From Actinomycetota bacterium (GTDB lineage: Bacteria > Actinomycetota > Thermoleophilia > Gaiellales > Gaiellaceae): 25,058 nucleotides of DNA. Of this stretch, positions 6,250 through 14,190 are shown in pieces (the stretch's first letter is position 1; every line of letters begins with the position of its first letter). Under the pieces are notes generated by a model. It did not search any database. It was not told the origin of the DNA and worked only from the letters and a program-made list of their open reading frames with translations. The stretch lies in contig JAFAIV010000242.1 in NCBI GenBank assembly GCA_019236545.1, positions 1 to 25,058 of the forward strand, in the 5' to 3' direction. The position numbers and the translations under genes are program-made.

Positions 6250-7587
6250 ATGAAGATCAACCGTCGAGCGTTCGCCCTGGTCGCGCTCGTCGCGGCCATC
6301 GCGGCCTCGCTGGTCTCGGCGACCGCGGGCGGCGCAGCACGGCACGCAGGCGTGTCCGGCTCGCTGACCGTCTGGGTGGACTCCGTCCGCCTGCCGGCCG
6401 CGAAGCTCTATGCCAAGACGCATCCGAACGTCAAGCTGCACATCGTCACGTTCGACGGTGACGGCAACGGCGCGACGACGCTGCAGGCGAAGATCCAGCT
6501 GTGGAACCGCACCGGCAACGGCTGGCCGGACGTCATCTTCAGCGAGCAGGTCAACGACCCGGTGTGGATGGCCTCGAAGCCGTTCGACTACGCGGCGAAC
6601 CTCGAGGGCGGCGTCTTCCCGGAGAAGATCATCAACCAGATCCCGAAGCCCTCGATCGCGCAGTGCACGGTCAACGGGCATCTCGTCTGCGTCCAGGACA
6701 ACCTCGCCCCCGAGGTCCTGTACTACAACAAGAAGCTGATGACCCAGTTCGGCTACCAGGTCCCGACGACCTGGCAGCAGTGGGCGCAGATCGGGGACGA
6801 CGTCGCCAAGAACCACCCTGGCTACATCATCGGGACGGTCGGCGACTCGTACGGCCACTGGCTCTACCTCTGGGCCGACCAGTGCCCGCTCTCGACGCTG
6901 AAGAGCGCGAACACGGTGCTCATCAACGCGTCGGACCCGCACTGCACCCGGATGGCGAGCCTGCTCGACCCGCTGATCGCGAACAAGTCGGTGTCGGACG
7001 TGACCGTCTTCTCGCCGGACTTCGCCAAGCAGTACGGCGGCGACGCGGACAAGGTCCTGATGATGCCCGGACCGGCGTGGTACGCCCTCGCGGTGTTCCG
7101 CGACACGCTGAAGCTGCCGGCCGGCGAGTGGACCGCGACCACGCCTCTGCGTTGGGGCACCGAGCCCGTCGTGACCGGCCAGGTCGGCGGCGGCCCGTGG
7201 ATCATCTCCAAGCACACGAAGAACATGGCCGCGGCGGTCGACTTCGTGCAGTGGAACGTCGCGGGCGCGAAGCTGAACACGAAGGTCGCCAACTACAGCG
7301 CCATCGCTCCGGGCCTGCCGTCCTACACTCCCGCCGCGACGGCGTGGCTCAACTGGCTCGGCAAGGATCCGTTCTTCGCGTCGCCTCCGGGCGCCGCGAT
7401 CGGGAAGGCCGCCAACCAGATCTGGCAGGGCTGGGGGCTCGTCACCTACCCGGACCAGCCGGTGTGGTCGAACTCGGTGGTGACGCAGCTCGTCGCCGGC
7501 AAGTCGCTGAGCTCGCTGCTGCCGGCGCTCGGCCAGGGGCTTTCCCAGGCGGCCCAGGCAGCGGGCTACAAGGTCGTCAGCAAGTGA
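6250..7587 (+). CDS. Sugar ABC transporter substrate-binding protein
   Basis: A 445-residue family-1 extracellular solute-binding protein. The N-terminus has a signal peptide (KINRRAFALV, hydrophobic stretch to about residue 24, then small residues SATAGGA). No cysteine follows, so it is not a lipoprotein; NRRAF resembles a weak Tat motif. Mature-protein hallmarks include LTVWVDS, WPDVIFSE, LAPEVLYYNKKLM, VPTTWQQW and WIISKHTKN. Cysteine-containing segments QCTVNGHLVC, DQCPLS and DPHCTR could form disulfides outside the cell. AAAGGAG (6238-6244) precedes the ATG, and the dehydratase ends ten bases upstream, so it is in the same operon. It should bind the sugar or sugar acid catabolised by the neighbouring enzymes and deliver it to the two permeases encoded next. 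Ligand identity cannot be read from sequence. Confidence 0.9.
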   Translation: MKINRRAFALVALVAAIAASLVSATAGGAARHAGVSGSLTVWVDSVRLPAAKLYAKTHPNVKLHIVTFDGDGNGATTLQAKIQLWNRTGNGWPDVIFSEQVNDPVWMASKPFDYAANLEGGVFPEKIINQIPKPSIAQCTVNGHLVCVQDNLAPEVLYYNKKLMTQFGYQVPTTWQQWAQIGDDVAKNHPGYIIGTVGDSYGHWLYLWADQCPLSTLKSANTVLINASDPHCTRMASLLDPLIANKSVSDVTVFSPDFAKQYGGDADKVLMMPGPAWYALAVFRDTLKLPAGEWTATTPLRWGTEPVVTGQVGGGPWIISKHTKNMAAAVDFVQWNVAGAKLNTKVANYSAIAPGLPSYTPAATAWLNWLGKDPFFASPPGAAIGKAANQIWQGWGLVTYPDQPVWSNSVVTQLVAGKSLSSLLPALGQGLSQAAQAAGYKVVSK

Positions 7588-7622
7588 CGGATTGAGCTCG
7601 TCCGCAATCACCGGGGAACGCA

Positions 7623-7650
7623 CGGAGGCCGCGCGCATGCGCGGCCTCCG
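7623..7650 (+). promoter_or_regulatory. GC-rich hairpin covering the Shine-Dalgarno and start codon of the first permease
   Basis: Bases 7623-7634 and 7639-7650 are perfectly complementary (12 pairs, nearly all G-C) with a four-base loop GCAT. The 5' arm contains GGAGG (7624-7628), and the loop and 3' arm contain the ATG at 7637. The hairpin lies 35 bases after the binding-protein stop codon. Such hairpins between binding-protein and permease genes are known to stabilise the upstream message and lower permease expression. Here it would also hide the permease ribosome site. Function is inferred. Confidence 0.6.
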
Positions 7651-8506
7651 CGTCCCCCGGGGCCTTCCGTTCGTCCTCCCGTACCTGCCGTTCCTGATCG
7701 TGTTCGGCATCGCGCCGACGATCTACGCGCTCGATCTGGCCTTCACGAACGCGACCGGCGGCTGGGCCTGGTTCCACAACTTCGTCCGGACGTTCGACGA
7801 CTACCGCTTCGTCCCGGCCTTCAAGCACATCCTGCTCTACACGAGCGTCTGGCTCGCGATGCTCGTCGTGATCGTCGTCGGCCTGGCGCTCCTCCTCCAC
7901 GGCCGCGCGAACCGCGTCTCCTCGACCTTCCGCTTCATCTTCTACATGCCGGGCGCGCTGGCCGGCGCGGCGTCCGTGCTCGTCTGGCTCTTCATGCTCG
8001 ACCCGGTCGTCAGCCCGGGGCGGTTCCTCCTCCAGCACGTCCTAGGGGCCACGCTCTTCGCCCAGTCGATCGCGCCCGGGAACCTGCCGTTCATCTTCGC
8101 GATGATCGCCTTCTGGACGGGCGCCGGCGGCTGGATCGTCGTCATGTACGGCGCGCTGAACACGATCCCGCACGACCTCGAGGAGGCCGCGCGGATCGAC
8201 GGCGCGAGCCCGATCCAGATCGCACTCCGCCTCAAGCTGCCGCTCATCCGCAAGTGGATCGCGTACATGGTCATCCTCTCGTTCGCGACCGGGACGCAGC
8301 TCTTCGTCGAGCCGCAGCTCGTGAACGAGGCGAGCCTCGGCCTCGTCCCCGACACCTGGTCGCCGAACCAGCTCGCGTACCAGCTGGCGTTCCGCTACGC
8401 CGACTTCAACGGCGCCGCCGCGATCGCGGTCGACCTGCTCTTCATCGGGCTCGTGGGCGCGTTCCTGATCGTCACGCGCACCGGCCTCTTCCGGACGGAC
8501 GACTGA
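7637..8506 (+). CDS. Sugar ABC transporter permease (MalF/UgpA type)
   Basis: A 289-residue inner-membrane permease with about six hydrophobic helices, the first near residues 8-33 (FVLPYLPFLIVFGIAP). The cytoplasmic EAA loop, which docks with the ATPase, reads LEEAARIDGAS followed by LKLPLIRK. The start is uncertain. ATG 7637 has GGAGG eight bases upstream and gives a normal N-terminus; an in-frame TTG at 7592 would add 15 residues (SSSAITGERT...) but has no ribosome site. I prefer the ATG. The gene's stop TGA shares its last base with the next start (TGATG), so the two permeases are translationally coupled and should form a heterodimer. Its ribosome site is inside a strong hairpin, probably limiting synthesis relative to the binding protein. 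Confidence 0.9.
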   Translation: MRGLRVPRGLPFVLPYLPFLIVFGIAPTIYALDLAFTNATGGWAWFHNFVRTFDDYRFVPAFKHILLYTSVWLAMLVVIVVGLALLLHGRANRVSSTFRFIFYMPGALAGAASVLVWLFMLDPVVSPGRFLLQHVLGATLFAQSIAPGNLPFIFAMIAFWTGAGGWIVVMYGALNTIPHDLEEAARIDGASPIQIALRLKLPLIRKWIAYMVILSFATGTQLFVEPQLVNEASLGLVPDTWSPNQLAYQLAFRYADFNGAAAIAVDLLFIGLVGAFLIVTRTGLFRTDD

Positions 8507-9381
8507 TGCTGCGGCTCCCGGCGCTGACCCTCCGCCTCGCGATCCTCTCGGCATTCGCCGTCTTCTTCGCGGTGCCGGTGCTCTGGCTGATCCTCGCGCC
8601 GACGAAGGCCGACAGCGCCCTCGTAACGGCCAGCCCGCTCTCGTTCGGGAGCTTCCACCAGCTCTCGCTCGCGTGGCACCACCTCGACCGCTTCAGCGAC
8701 CACATCTACCGGCGCTGGATCTACAACTCGCTCTACTACGCGCTCTCGGCGACCGCGATCACGCTCGCGGTCAGCGTCCCGGCCGGCTACGGCCTCGCCT
8801 TCGGCAAGTTCCCGGGCCGGCGGCTGCTCCTCTCGCTGACCCTCGTCGTGATGATCATCCCGGCCGCCGCGCTCGTGCTCCCGATCTTCCTCGAGCTGAA
8901 CGCGATGCACCTGCTCGGCCGCTCGCTCTCGGTGATCCTGCCGTTCTCGTTCTTCCCGTTCGGCGTCTACCTCGCCTACATCTACTACGCGACCGCGCTG
9001 CCGCCGGGGCTGCTCGACGCCGCGCGCGTGGACGGGTGCAGCGAGGTGCAGACCTTCGTGCGCGTCGCGCTCCCGCTCGCGAAGCCGGTCGTCGCGCTCG
9101 TCTTCTTCTTCAGCTTCGTGGCGGACTGGAACAACTTCTTCCTGCCGCTGACCGTGCTGGCGGACTCGAACCAGTACCCGATCCAGGTCGGGCTGTCCGA
9201 CCTGCTCTCGTCGACGCCCTCGTTCAACCCGGCGCAGGGCGGGGGCGGGCAGACGGTGGACATCTTCAGGCCCGAGCTCGCGCTTGCGACGCTGATCGCG
9301 ATCGTCCCCGTGGCGATCGTCTTCCTCGTCTCGCAGCGCGCGCTCGTGCGGGGTCTCGTCGGCGGCGCCGTGAAGGAGTGA
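8506..9381 (+). CDS. Sugar ABC transporter permease (MalG/UgpE type)
   Basis: A 291-residue permease, second half of the membrane channel. It has about six transmembrane segments: the first at residues about 8-28 (AILSAFAVFFAVPVLWLIL), further ones near SLTLVVMIIPAAALVLPIF, ILPFSFFPFGVYLAYIY and LVFFFSFVADWNNFFLPL, and a last at the C-terminus. The EAA loop reads LLDAARVDGCS then VALPLAKP, the MalG-type form. A periplasmic stretch near LLSSTPSFNPAQGGGG is rich in Gly and Ser. The ATG at 8506 overlaps the upstream TGA by one base. AAGGAG near its 3' end serves as ribosome site for the ATPase gene that follows. It is expected to pair with the preceding permease and the ATPase at 9385. Confidence 0.9.
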   Translation: MLRLPALTLRLAILSAFAVFFAVPVLWLILAPTKADSALVTASPLSFGSFHQLSLAWHHLDRFSDHIYRRWIYNSLYYALSATAITLAVSVPAGYGLAFGKFPGRRLLLSLTLVVMIIPAAALVLPIFLELNAMHLLGRSLSVILPFSFFPFGVYLAYIYYATALPPGLLDAARVDGCSEVQTFVRVALPLAKPVVALVFFFSFVADWNNFFLPLTVLADSNQYPIQVGLSDLLSSTPSFNPAQGGGGQTVDIFRPELALATLIAIVPVAIVFLVSQRALVRGLVGGAVKE

Positions 9382-9384
9382 GCG

Positions 9385-10569
<1,185 letters not shown>

Positions 10570-10752
10570 CGCGGCGGACGCACTCCGGGGGACTCGAACC
10601 GTCGATCCCCTCCCTACTATCGAAAGATGGCTTGCGGCTACGAGCGCGGCATCCAATCGGCCCGGCTGTTTCGACCTCGGTGCTGGGTGTGCCGAGGCCT
10701 CTCGCTGCGCGCGTACTCGGTAGCGTCGGCGCTCTTCGGACGCGCCCACGCC
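10570..10752. other. Convergent intergenic region with a weak hairpin
   Basis: This 183-base stretch separates the stop codons of the ATPase gene and the convergent SDR gene. It contains an inverted repeat CCTCGG (10675-10680) and CCGAGG (10692-10697) with an 11-base loop but no T-run, so at most a weak terminator. On the minus strand there is a T-loop-like GGTTCGAGTCC (about 10583-10593), but no tRNA can be folded around it. I see no supportable gene here. Confidence 0.4.
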
Positions 10753-11529
10753 TCAGCTGATGCTCTGACCGCCGTCGACGACGAGTGTCTGGCCAGTGAT
10801 GTAGGCGCCCGCGCGCGAGGCGAGGAGGAGGACCGCCCCCCGCAGGTCGTCGGCAGCGCCGAAACGACCGAGCGGGATGTTGCCCAGGAACTCGGGCTCT
10901 GACCGTTCCAGCAGCGCCTGACTCATCTCGGTCGGGAACCAGCCGGGGGCGATGGCGTTGACCCGGATCCCGTGAGGCGCCCACTTGACGGCGAGATCCC
11001 GGGTGAAGGAGACGACTCCGCCCTTCGACGCGTTGTATGCGATGGCGTCCATCTTCCCGGCGGGTGCGCCGACCAGGGCGGCGACCGATGCGACGTTGAC
11101 GATCGCTCCCTCTCCGCGGGAGATCATCCCGCGTCCGACCGCCTGCGCGAACAAGAATGTCCCGGTCAGGTTGACCTCGATGACCTTCCGCCATCCGTCC
11201 AGGGGATAGGTCTCTGCGGGCGCGCCCCAGGAGGTTCCGGCGTTGTTGACGAGGATGTGCGTAGGCCCGATTTCCCGTTCGGCGAACTCCACCGCGGCCA
11301 CCACCTGGTCAGGGTCGCGCACGTCGCACGCGGTGGCGACGACTCGGGTTCCGTAGGCCCCCTCGAGTTCGGTCGCGGCCGCTCGGCAGCGCTCCGCCTT
11401 GCGTGCGCAGAGGACGACGTTTGCTCGTGCGTCGGCGAGGGCCTCGGCGAAGTAGCGCCCAAGCCCCGAGCCGCCGCCCGTCACGATGGCGTTCTGTCCG
11501 CCTAGATCGAAAAGCTCGTGGACTCGCAC
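10753..11529 (-). CDS. Short-chain dehydrogenase/reductase
   Basis: A 258-residue classical SDR. Cofactor motif TGGGSGLG, NNAGTS for the adenine-ribose side, catalytic Ser in NVASVAAL, Tyr and Lys in YNASKGG, and the C-terminal GQTLVVDGG typical of FabG/gluconate-5-dehydrogenase-like enzymes. The insertion VGAPAGKMDAIA before the active-site Tyr is slightly longer than usual. The start is uncertain: GTG 11529, seven bases after the stop of the upstream gene, gives the expected N-terminus (VRVHELFDL). An ATG at 11556 would overlap that gene by 20 bases; neither has a clear Shine-Dalgarno. It is the last gene of the acyl-CoA operon and could oxidise a 3-hydroxyacyl-CoA or another hydroxyl of the substrate. 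Its sequence looks somewhat less GC-biased than the rest of the operon. Confidence 0.85.
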   Translation of the reverse strand: MRVHELFDLGGQNAIVTGGGSGLGRYFAEALADARANVVLCARKAERCRAAATELEGAYGTRVVATACDVRDPDQVVAAVEFAEREIGPTHILVNNAGTSWGAPAETYPLDGWRKVIEVNLTGTFLFAQAVGRGMISRGEGAIVNVASVAALVGAPAGKMDAIAYNASKGGVVSFTRDLAVKWAPHGIRVNAIAPGWFPTEMSQALLERSEPEFLGNIPLGRFGAADDLRGAVLLLASRAGAYITGQTLVVDGGQSIS

Positions 11530-11536
11530 GGGCCGA

Positions 11537-11845
11537 TCATCGCACTCGCGGGGCATCGGGTTCGCGAGCAACGAAACGCCCGAGCCTGTCCCGGGCGAGA
11601 TCGCAAGCCTGTCCTCCCTGGGCGCCTCGACGTCTGACCTGATAGCCATGCTGGCGCAGCATCTGGCCGAAGCTCCCATAGACGCGGCGGATCGTCGCGT
11701 AGCTCGGCAGGTCGTCGAGGCCTGCGCGGAGTTCGCGCTGCGTGGGGGTCCGGAGATGTCTGCGGTGGAACCGATCGAGTGCGTATGCGACGTTCTCGGG
11801 CGTCCAGCGGAAGCCCGTCTTCGACCGGCCGTGAACGACAGTCAC
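11537..11845 (-). CDS. Small protein with a homing-endonuclease-associated repeat
   Basis: A 102-residue basic protein. Residues about 13-68 match the pattern of the homing endonuclease associated repeat (PF18780-like): an aromatic-initiated helix (RWTPENVAYALDRF), then RTPTQRELRAG, LPSYATIRRVYGSF and a closing helix MLRQHGYQ. This is a small helical DNA-binding module normally found in arrays beside HNH nucleases. No HNH or other nuclease motif is present. The tail has RDRLGRFV, similar to the RDxxGRF segment seen in homing-endonuclease-like and AP2-type proteins. The GTG start overlaps the stop of the racemase gene (GTGA), and the SDR starts seven bases downstream, so it is built into the operon rather than inserted beside it. 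Function unknown: perhaps a DNA-binding regulator, or the remains of a homing element. Confidence 0.7.
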   Translation of the reverse strand: MTVVHGRSKTGFRWTPENVAYALDRFHRRHLRTPTQRELRAGLDDLPSYATIRRVYGSFGQMLRQHGYQVRRRGAQGGQACDLARDRLGRFVAREPDAPRVR

Positions 11846-12981
11846 GTCGCGTTTGCGCCGGGCAGGAGGATGTCGAGTTCATCGCCGTCGAAGCCGAGGG
11901 AGCGCAGCACCACGTCGGTATCGGCGCCGGGAGGTGCCGGGGGCCGAGGGACGGCCGCCGGACTCTCGGTGAACCGTGGGGCGGGGGCGGGTTGGGGAAT
12001 CCCATCGAGTTCGACGATCGAAGAGCGGGCGCGGTTGTGAGGGTCGGCGGCAGCTTCGGCGAAGCTCAGCACCGGAGTCACGCGCGCGTCTGTGTCGGCG
12101 AAGATCTGCGCCCATTCGTCGCGGCTGCGGCGTGCGAGGACGGCGGCGAACGTTTCGCGGAGCTCCGGCCAGGATGTCCGGTCTTCACGCGGGGGCAGCG
12201 ATTCCTGCTCGAGGCCGAGGCCGGCCACGAAGGCGGCGTAGAACTGGGGCTCGAGCGCCCCGACCGCGACGAAGCCGCCATCGGATGTCTCGTAGACGTC
12301 ATAGAAGGGGGCACCGGAATCGAGTAGGTTCGTGCCGCGATCGAGGCTCCACGCTCCTCCGGCGACGTAGCCGTAGAAGGCGGCAGCGAGCGTCGCGACG
12401 CCGTCGGTCATCGCTGCGTCGACGACCTGACCGCGGCCGGAGGCCTTCGCGTGGATGATCCCGGCGAGGACGCCGAGCGCGAGCAACATGCCGCCTCCGC
12501 CGTAGTCGCCGAGGAGATTCAGCGGCGCCAGTGGCGGCTCGCCGGCGCGGCCGATCGCGTTGAGGACACCCGATAGCGCGACGTAGTTGATGTCGTGCCC
12601 GGCAGTGCGGCTGCGGGGCCCGTCCTGGCCCCAGCCCGTCATCCGGCCGTAGACGAGCCGCGGGTTGCGCTCGCCGCACGGCTTCGGGCCGAGCCCGAGC
12701 CGCTCCGCGACGCCGGGCCGCCACCCTTCGATCAGCGCGTCCGCGCCCGCAACCAGCCGGAGGACCGCTTCGACGGCAAGTGGCTGCTTGAGGTCGAGCA
12801 TGACGCTCGTCCGGTCTCGCCGGACGATGTTGTAGGCGTGACCTGGCGCCACCAACGGCTCCGCGCCGGGCCGCTCGATGCGCACGACCTCCGCTCCGAG
12901 GCCTGCGAGCACCATCCCCGCGAAGGGCGCCGGCCCGATCGCCGGCAGTTCGACGACGCGAATGCCGGCGAGTGGTCCCAC
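11842..12981 (-). CDS. Alpha-methylacyl-CoA racemase (CoA-transferase family III fold)
   Basis: A 379-residue family III CoA-transferase-fold protein that fits alpha-methylacyl-CoA racemase rather than a transferase. The N-terminus GIRVVELPAIGPAPFAGMVLAGLGAEVVRIERPG is close to human and mycobacterial racemases. Catalytic residues are all present: His129 in TAGHDINY, Asp159 in NLLGDYGGG and Glu244 in GALEPQFY, matching His126, Asp156 and Glu241 of M. tuberculosis MCR with a constant offset of three. The enzyme interconverts 2R- and 2S-methyl-branched acyl-CoAs, which is needed before beta-oxidation of steroid, bile-acid or isoprenoid side chains because the dehydrogenases accept only one isomer. 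The GTG start lies one base after the thiolase stop. Confidence 0.9.
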   Translation of the reverse strand: MGPLAGIRVVELPAIGPAPFAGMVLAGLGAEVVRIERPGAEPLVAPGHAYNIVRRDRTSVMLDLKQPLAVEAVLRLVAGADALIEGWRPGVAERLGLGPKPCGERNPRLVYGRMTGWGQDGPRSRTAGHDINYVALSGVLNAIGRAGEPPLAPLNLLGDYGGGGMLLALGVLAGIIHAKASGRGQVVDAAMTDGVATLAAAFYGYVAGGAWSLDRGTNLLDSGAPFYDVYETSDGGFVAVGALEPQFYAAFVAGLGLEQESLPPREDRTSWPELRETFAAVLARRSRDEWAQIFADTDARVTPVLSFAEAAADPHNRARSSIVELDGIPQPAPAPRFTESPAAVPRPPAPPGADTDVVLRSLGFDGDELDILLPGANAT

Positions 12982-12982
12982 G

Positions 12983-14188
12983 TCACCCCTCGTGCTTGCC
13001 GAGAATCGTGACGCTGGCGACGTTGGCGTGAGGGGCGCCGCCGAGGTTGTGGGTGAGGCCGAACCGGGGCTCGCGCTCGAGCTGGCGCTCGCCCGCCCGC
13101 TCCGTCATCTGCAGGTAGAGCTCGTAGAGCATGCGCAGCCCGGACGCGCCGATCGGATGGCCGAAGCACTTGAGCCCGCCGTCGATCTGGCACAGGACTG
13201 AGCCCCCGGCGTCGGAGAAGCCGTCGAGGACGTCGCGCACCGCGCCGCCCTCGGGCGAGACGCCCAGATCCTCGAGCGTCACGAGCTCGGTGATCGAGAA
13301 GCAATCGTGGACCTCGAGCAGGCTCAGCTGCTCGCGCGGATTCGAGATGCCGGCCTCGTCGTACGCGCGGCGCGCGGCGTGGCGGGTCGTCGCGAAGTAG
13401 CTCCCGTCCCACGACTGGTGCTGCGCCTCGGTGCCGTTCGAGACGGCGAGCTGGAGCGCCTTCACCGACACGAGATCGTCCTTCCCGCGGGCACGCGCGA
13501 TCTCGGGAGTGGTGACGATAGCGGCCGCCGCGCCGTCGCTGACGCCGCAGCAGTCGTAGAGGCCGAGCGGCTCCGCGACCATCGGCGCCTCGAGCACCGT
13601 CTCCATCGTGATCCGGTTGCGCAGGTGCGCCTTCGGGTTGAGCGACCCGTTGTCGTGGCTCTTGACCGAGATGTGCGCCATAGCGCGCTTGAGGTCGCCG
13701 GCGTCGACGCCGTGCTTCGCCCGGTAGGCGGACGCGAGCTGCGCGAAGGCGCCGGGGGCGGAGTAGTTCGCCCAGTAGAGGTCGTTGACCCGCCCCCGCG
13801 TGCGCTGCGCGAGGCCGCCGTAGCCCGTGTCCTTGAGCTTCTCCGAGCCGACGGCGAGGGCGATGTCGCAGGCGCCGGACGCGACGGCGTACACCGCGGC
13901 GCGGAAGGCCTCGGTCCCGGACGCACACTGGTTCTCGACGCGCGTCACGGGGATGTAGTCGAGCCGCAGCGCCGACGCCATCGGGATCGACGACTTGCCG
14001 ACGCTGATCTCCTCCTGGCAGGTGGAGGACCACGCCGCGTCGATCTCCGCGGTGTCGATGCCCGCGTCTGCACGGGCCTCCGCGAACGCCTCGACCATGA
14101 GCGTCTCGGCGTCGGCGTCCCAGCGCTCGCCGAACTTCGAGCAACCCATGCCGAGAATCACCACGCGGTCGCGGATTCCGGTCGCCAT
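12983..14188 (-). CDS. SCP-x-type thiolase (acetyl-CoA acyltransferase)
   Basis: A 401-residue thiolase of the SCP-x/lipid-transfer branch. The nucleophile is Cys88 in VENQCASG. His294 in EVHDCFSITE replaces the canonical thiolase NEAF box, as in SCP-x and archaeal thiolases. His344 lies in GLKCFGHPIGASG, the conserved C-terminal GHP motif, and NLGG follows. It would carry out the final C-C cleavage of a 3-ketoacyl-CoA, releasing acetyl- or propionyl-CoA. SCP-x thiolases handle 2-methyl-3-keto substrates, matching the racemase encoded next. It begins two bases after the stop of the HMG-CoA-synthase-like/DUF35 gene. In archaea, thiolase, HMG-CoA synthase and DUF35 proteins form a complex, and DUF35 partners are also needed by steroid thiolases and aldolases, so a complex between these two products is plausible. 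Confidence 0.9.
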   Translation of the reverse strand: MATGIRDRVVILGMGCSKFGERWDADAETLMVEAFAEARADAGIDTAEIDAAWSSTCQEEISVGKSSIPMASALRLDYIPVTRVENQCASGTEAFRAAVYAVASGACDIALAVGSEKLKDTGYGGLAQRTRGRVNDLYWANYSAPGAFAQLASAYRAKHGVDAGDLKRAMAHISVKSHDNGSLNPKAHLRNRITMETVLEAPMVAEPLGLYDCCGVSDGAAAAIVTTPEIARARGKDDLVSVKALQLAVSNGTEAQHQSWDGSYFATTRHAARRAYDEAGISNPREQLSLLEVHDCFSITELVTLEDLGVSPEGGAVRDVLDGFSDAGGSVLCQIDGGLKCFGHPIGASGLRMLYELYLQMTERAGERQLEREPRFGLTHNLGGAPHANVASVTILGKHEG

Positions 14189-14190
14189 CG

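Noticed and set aside
10575..10620. Minus-strand GGTTCGAGTCC, resembling a tRNA T-loop
   Set aside because: The flanking bases do not form a five-pair T-stem (GACGG against CCCCC), and no D-arm, anticodon arm or acceptor stem can be found; no integrase is nearby to make it an attachment site.
10675..10697. Hairpin as terminator between convergent operons
   Set aside because: Only six pairs with an 11-base loop and no T-run in either direction; kept only as a weak note.
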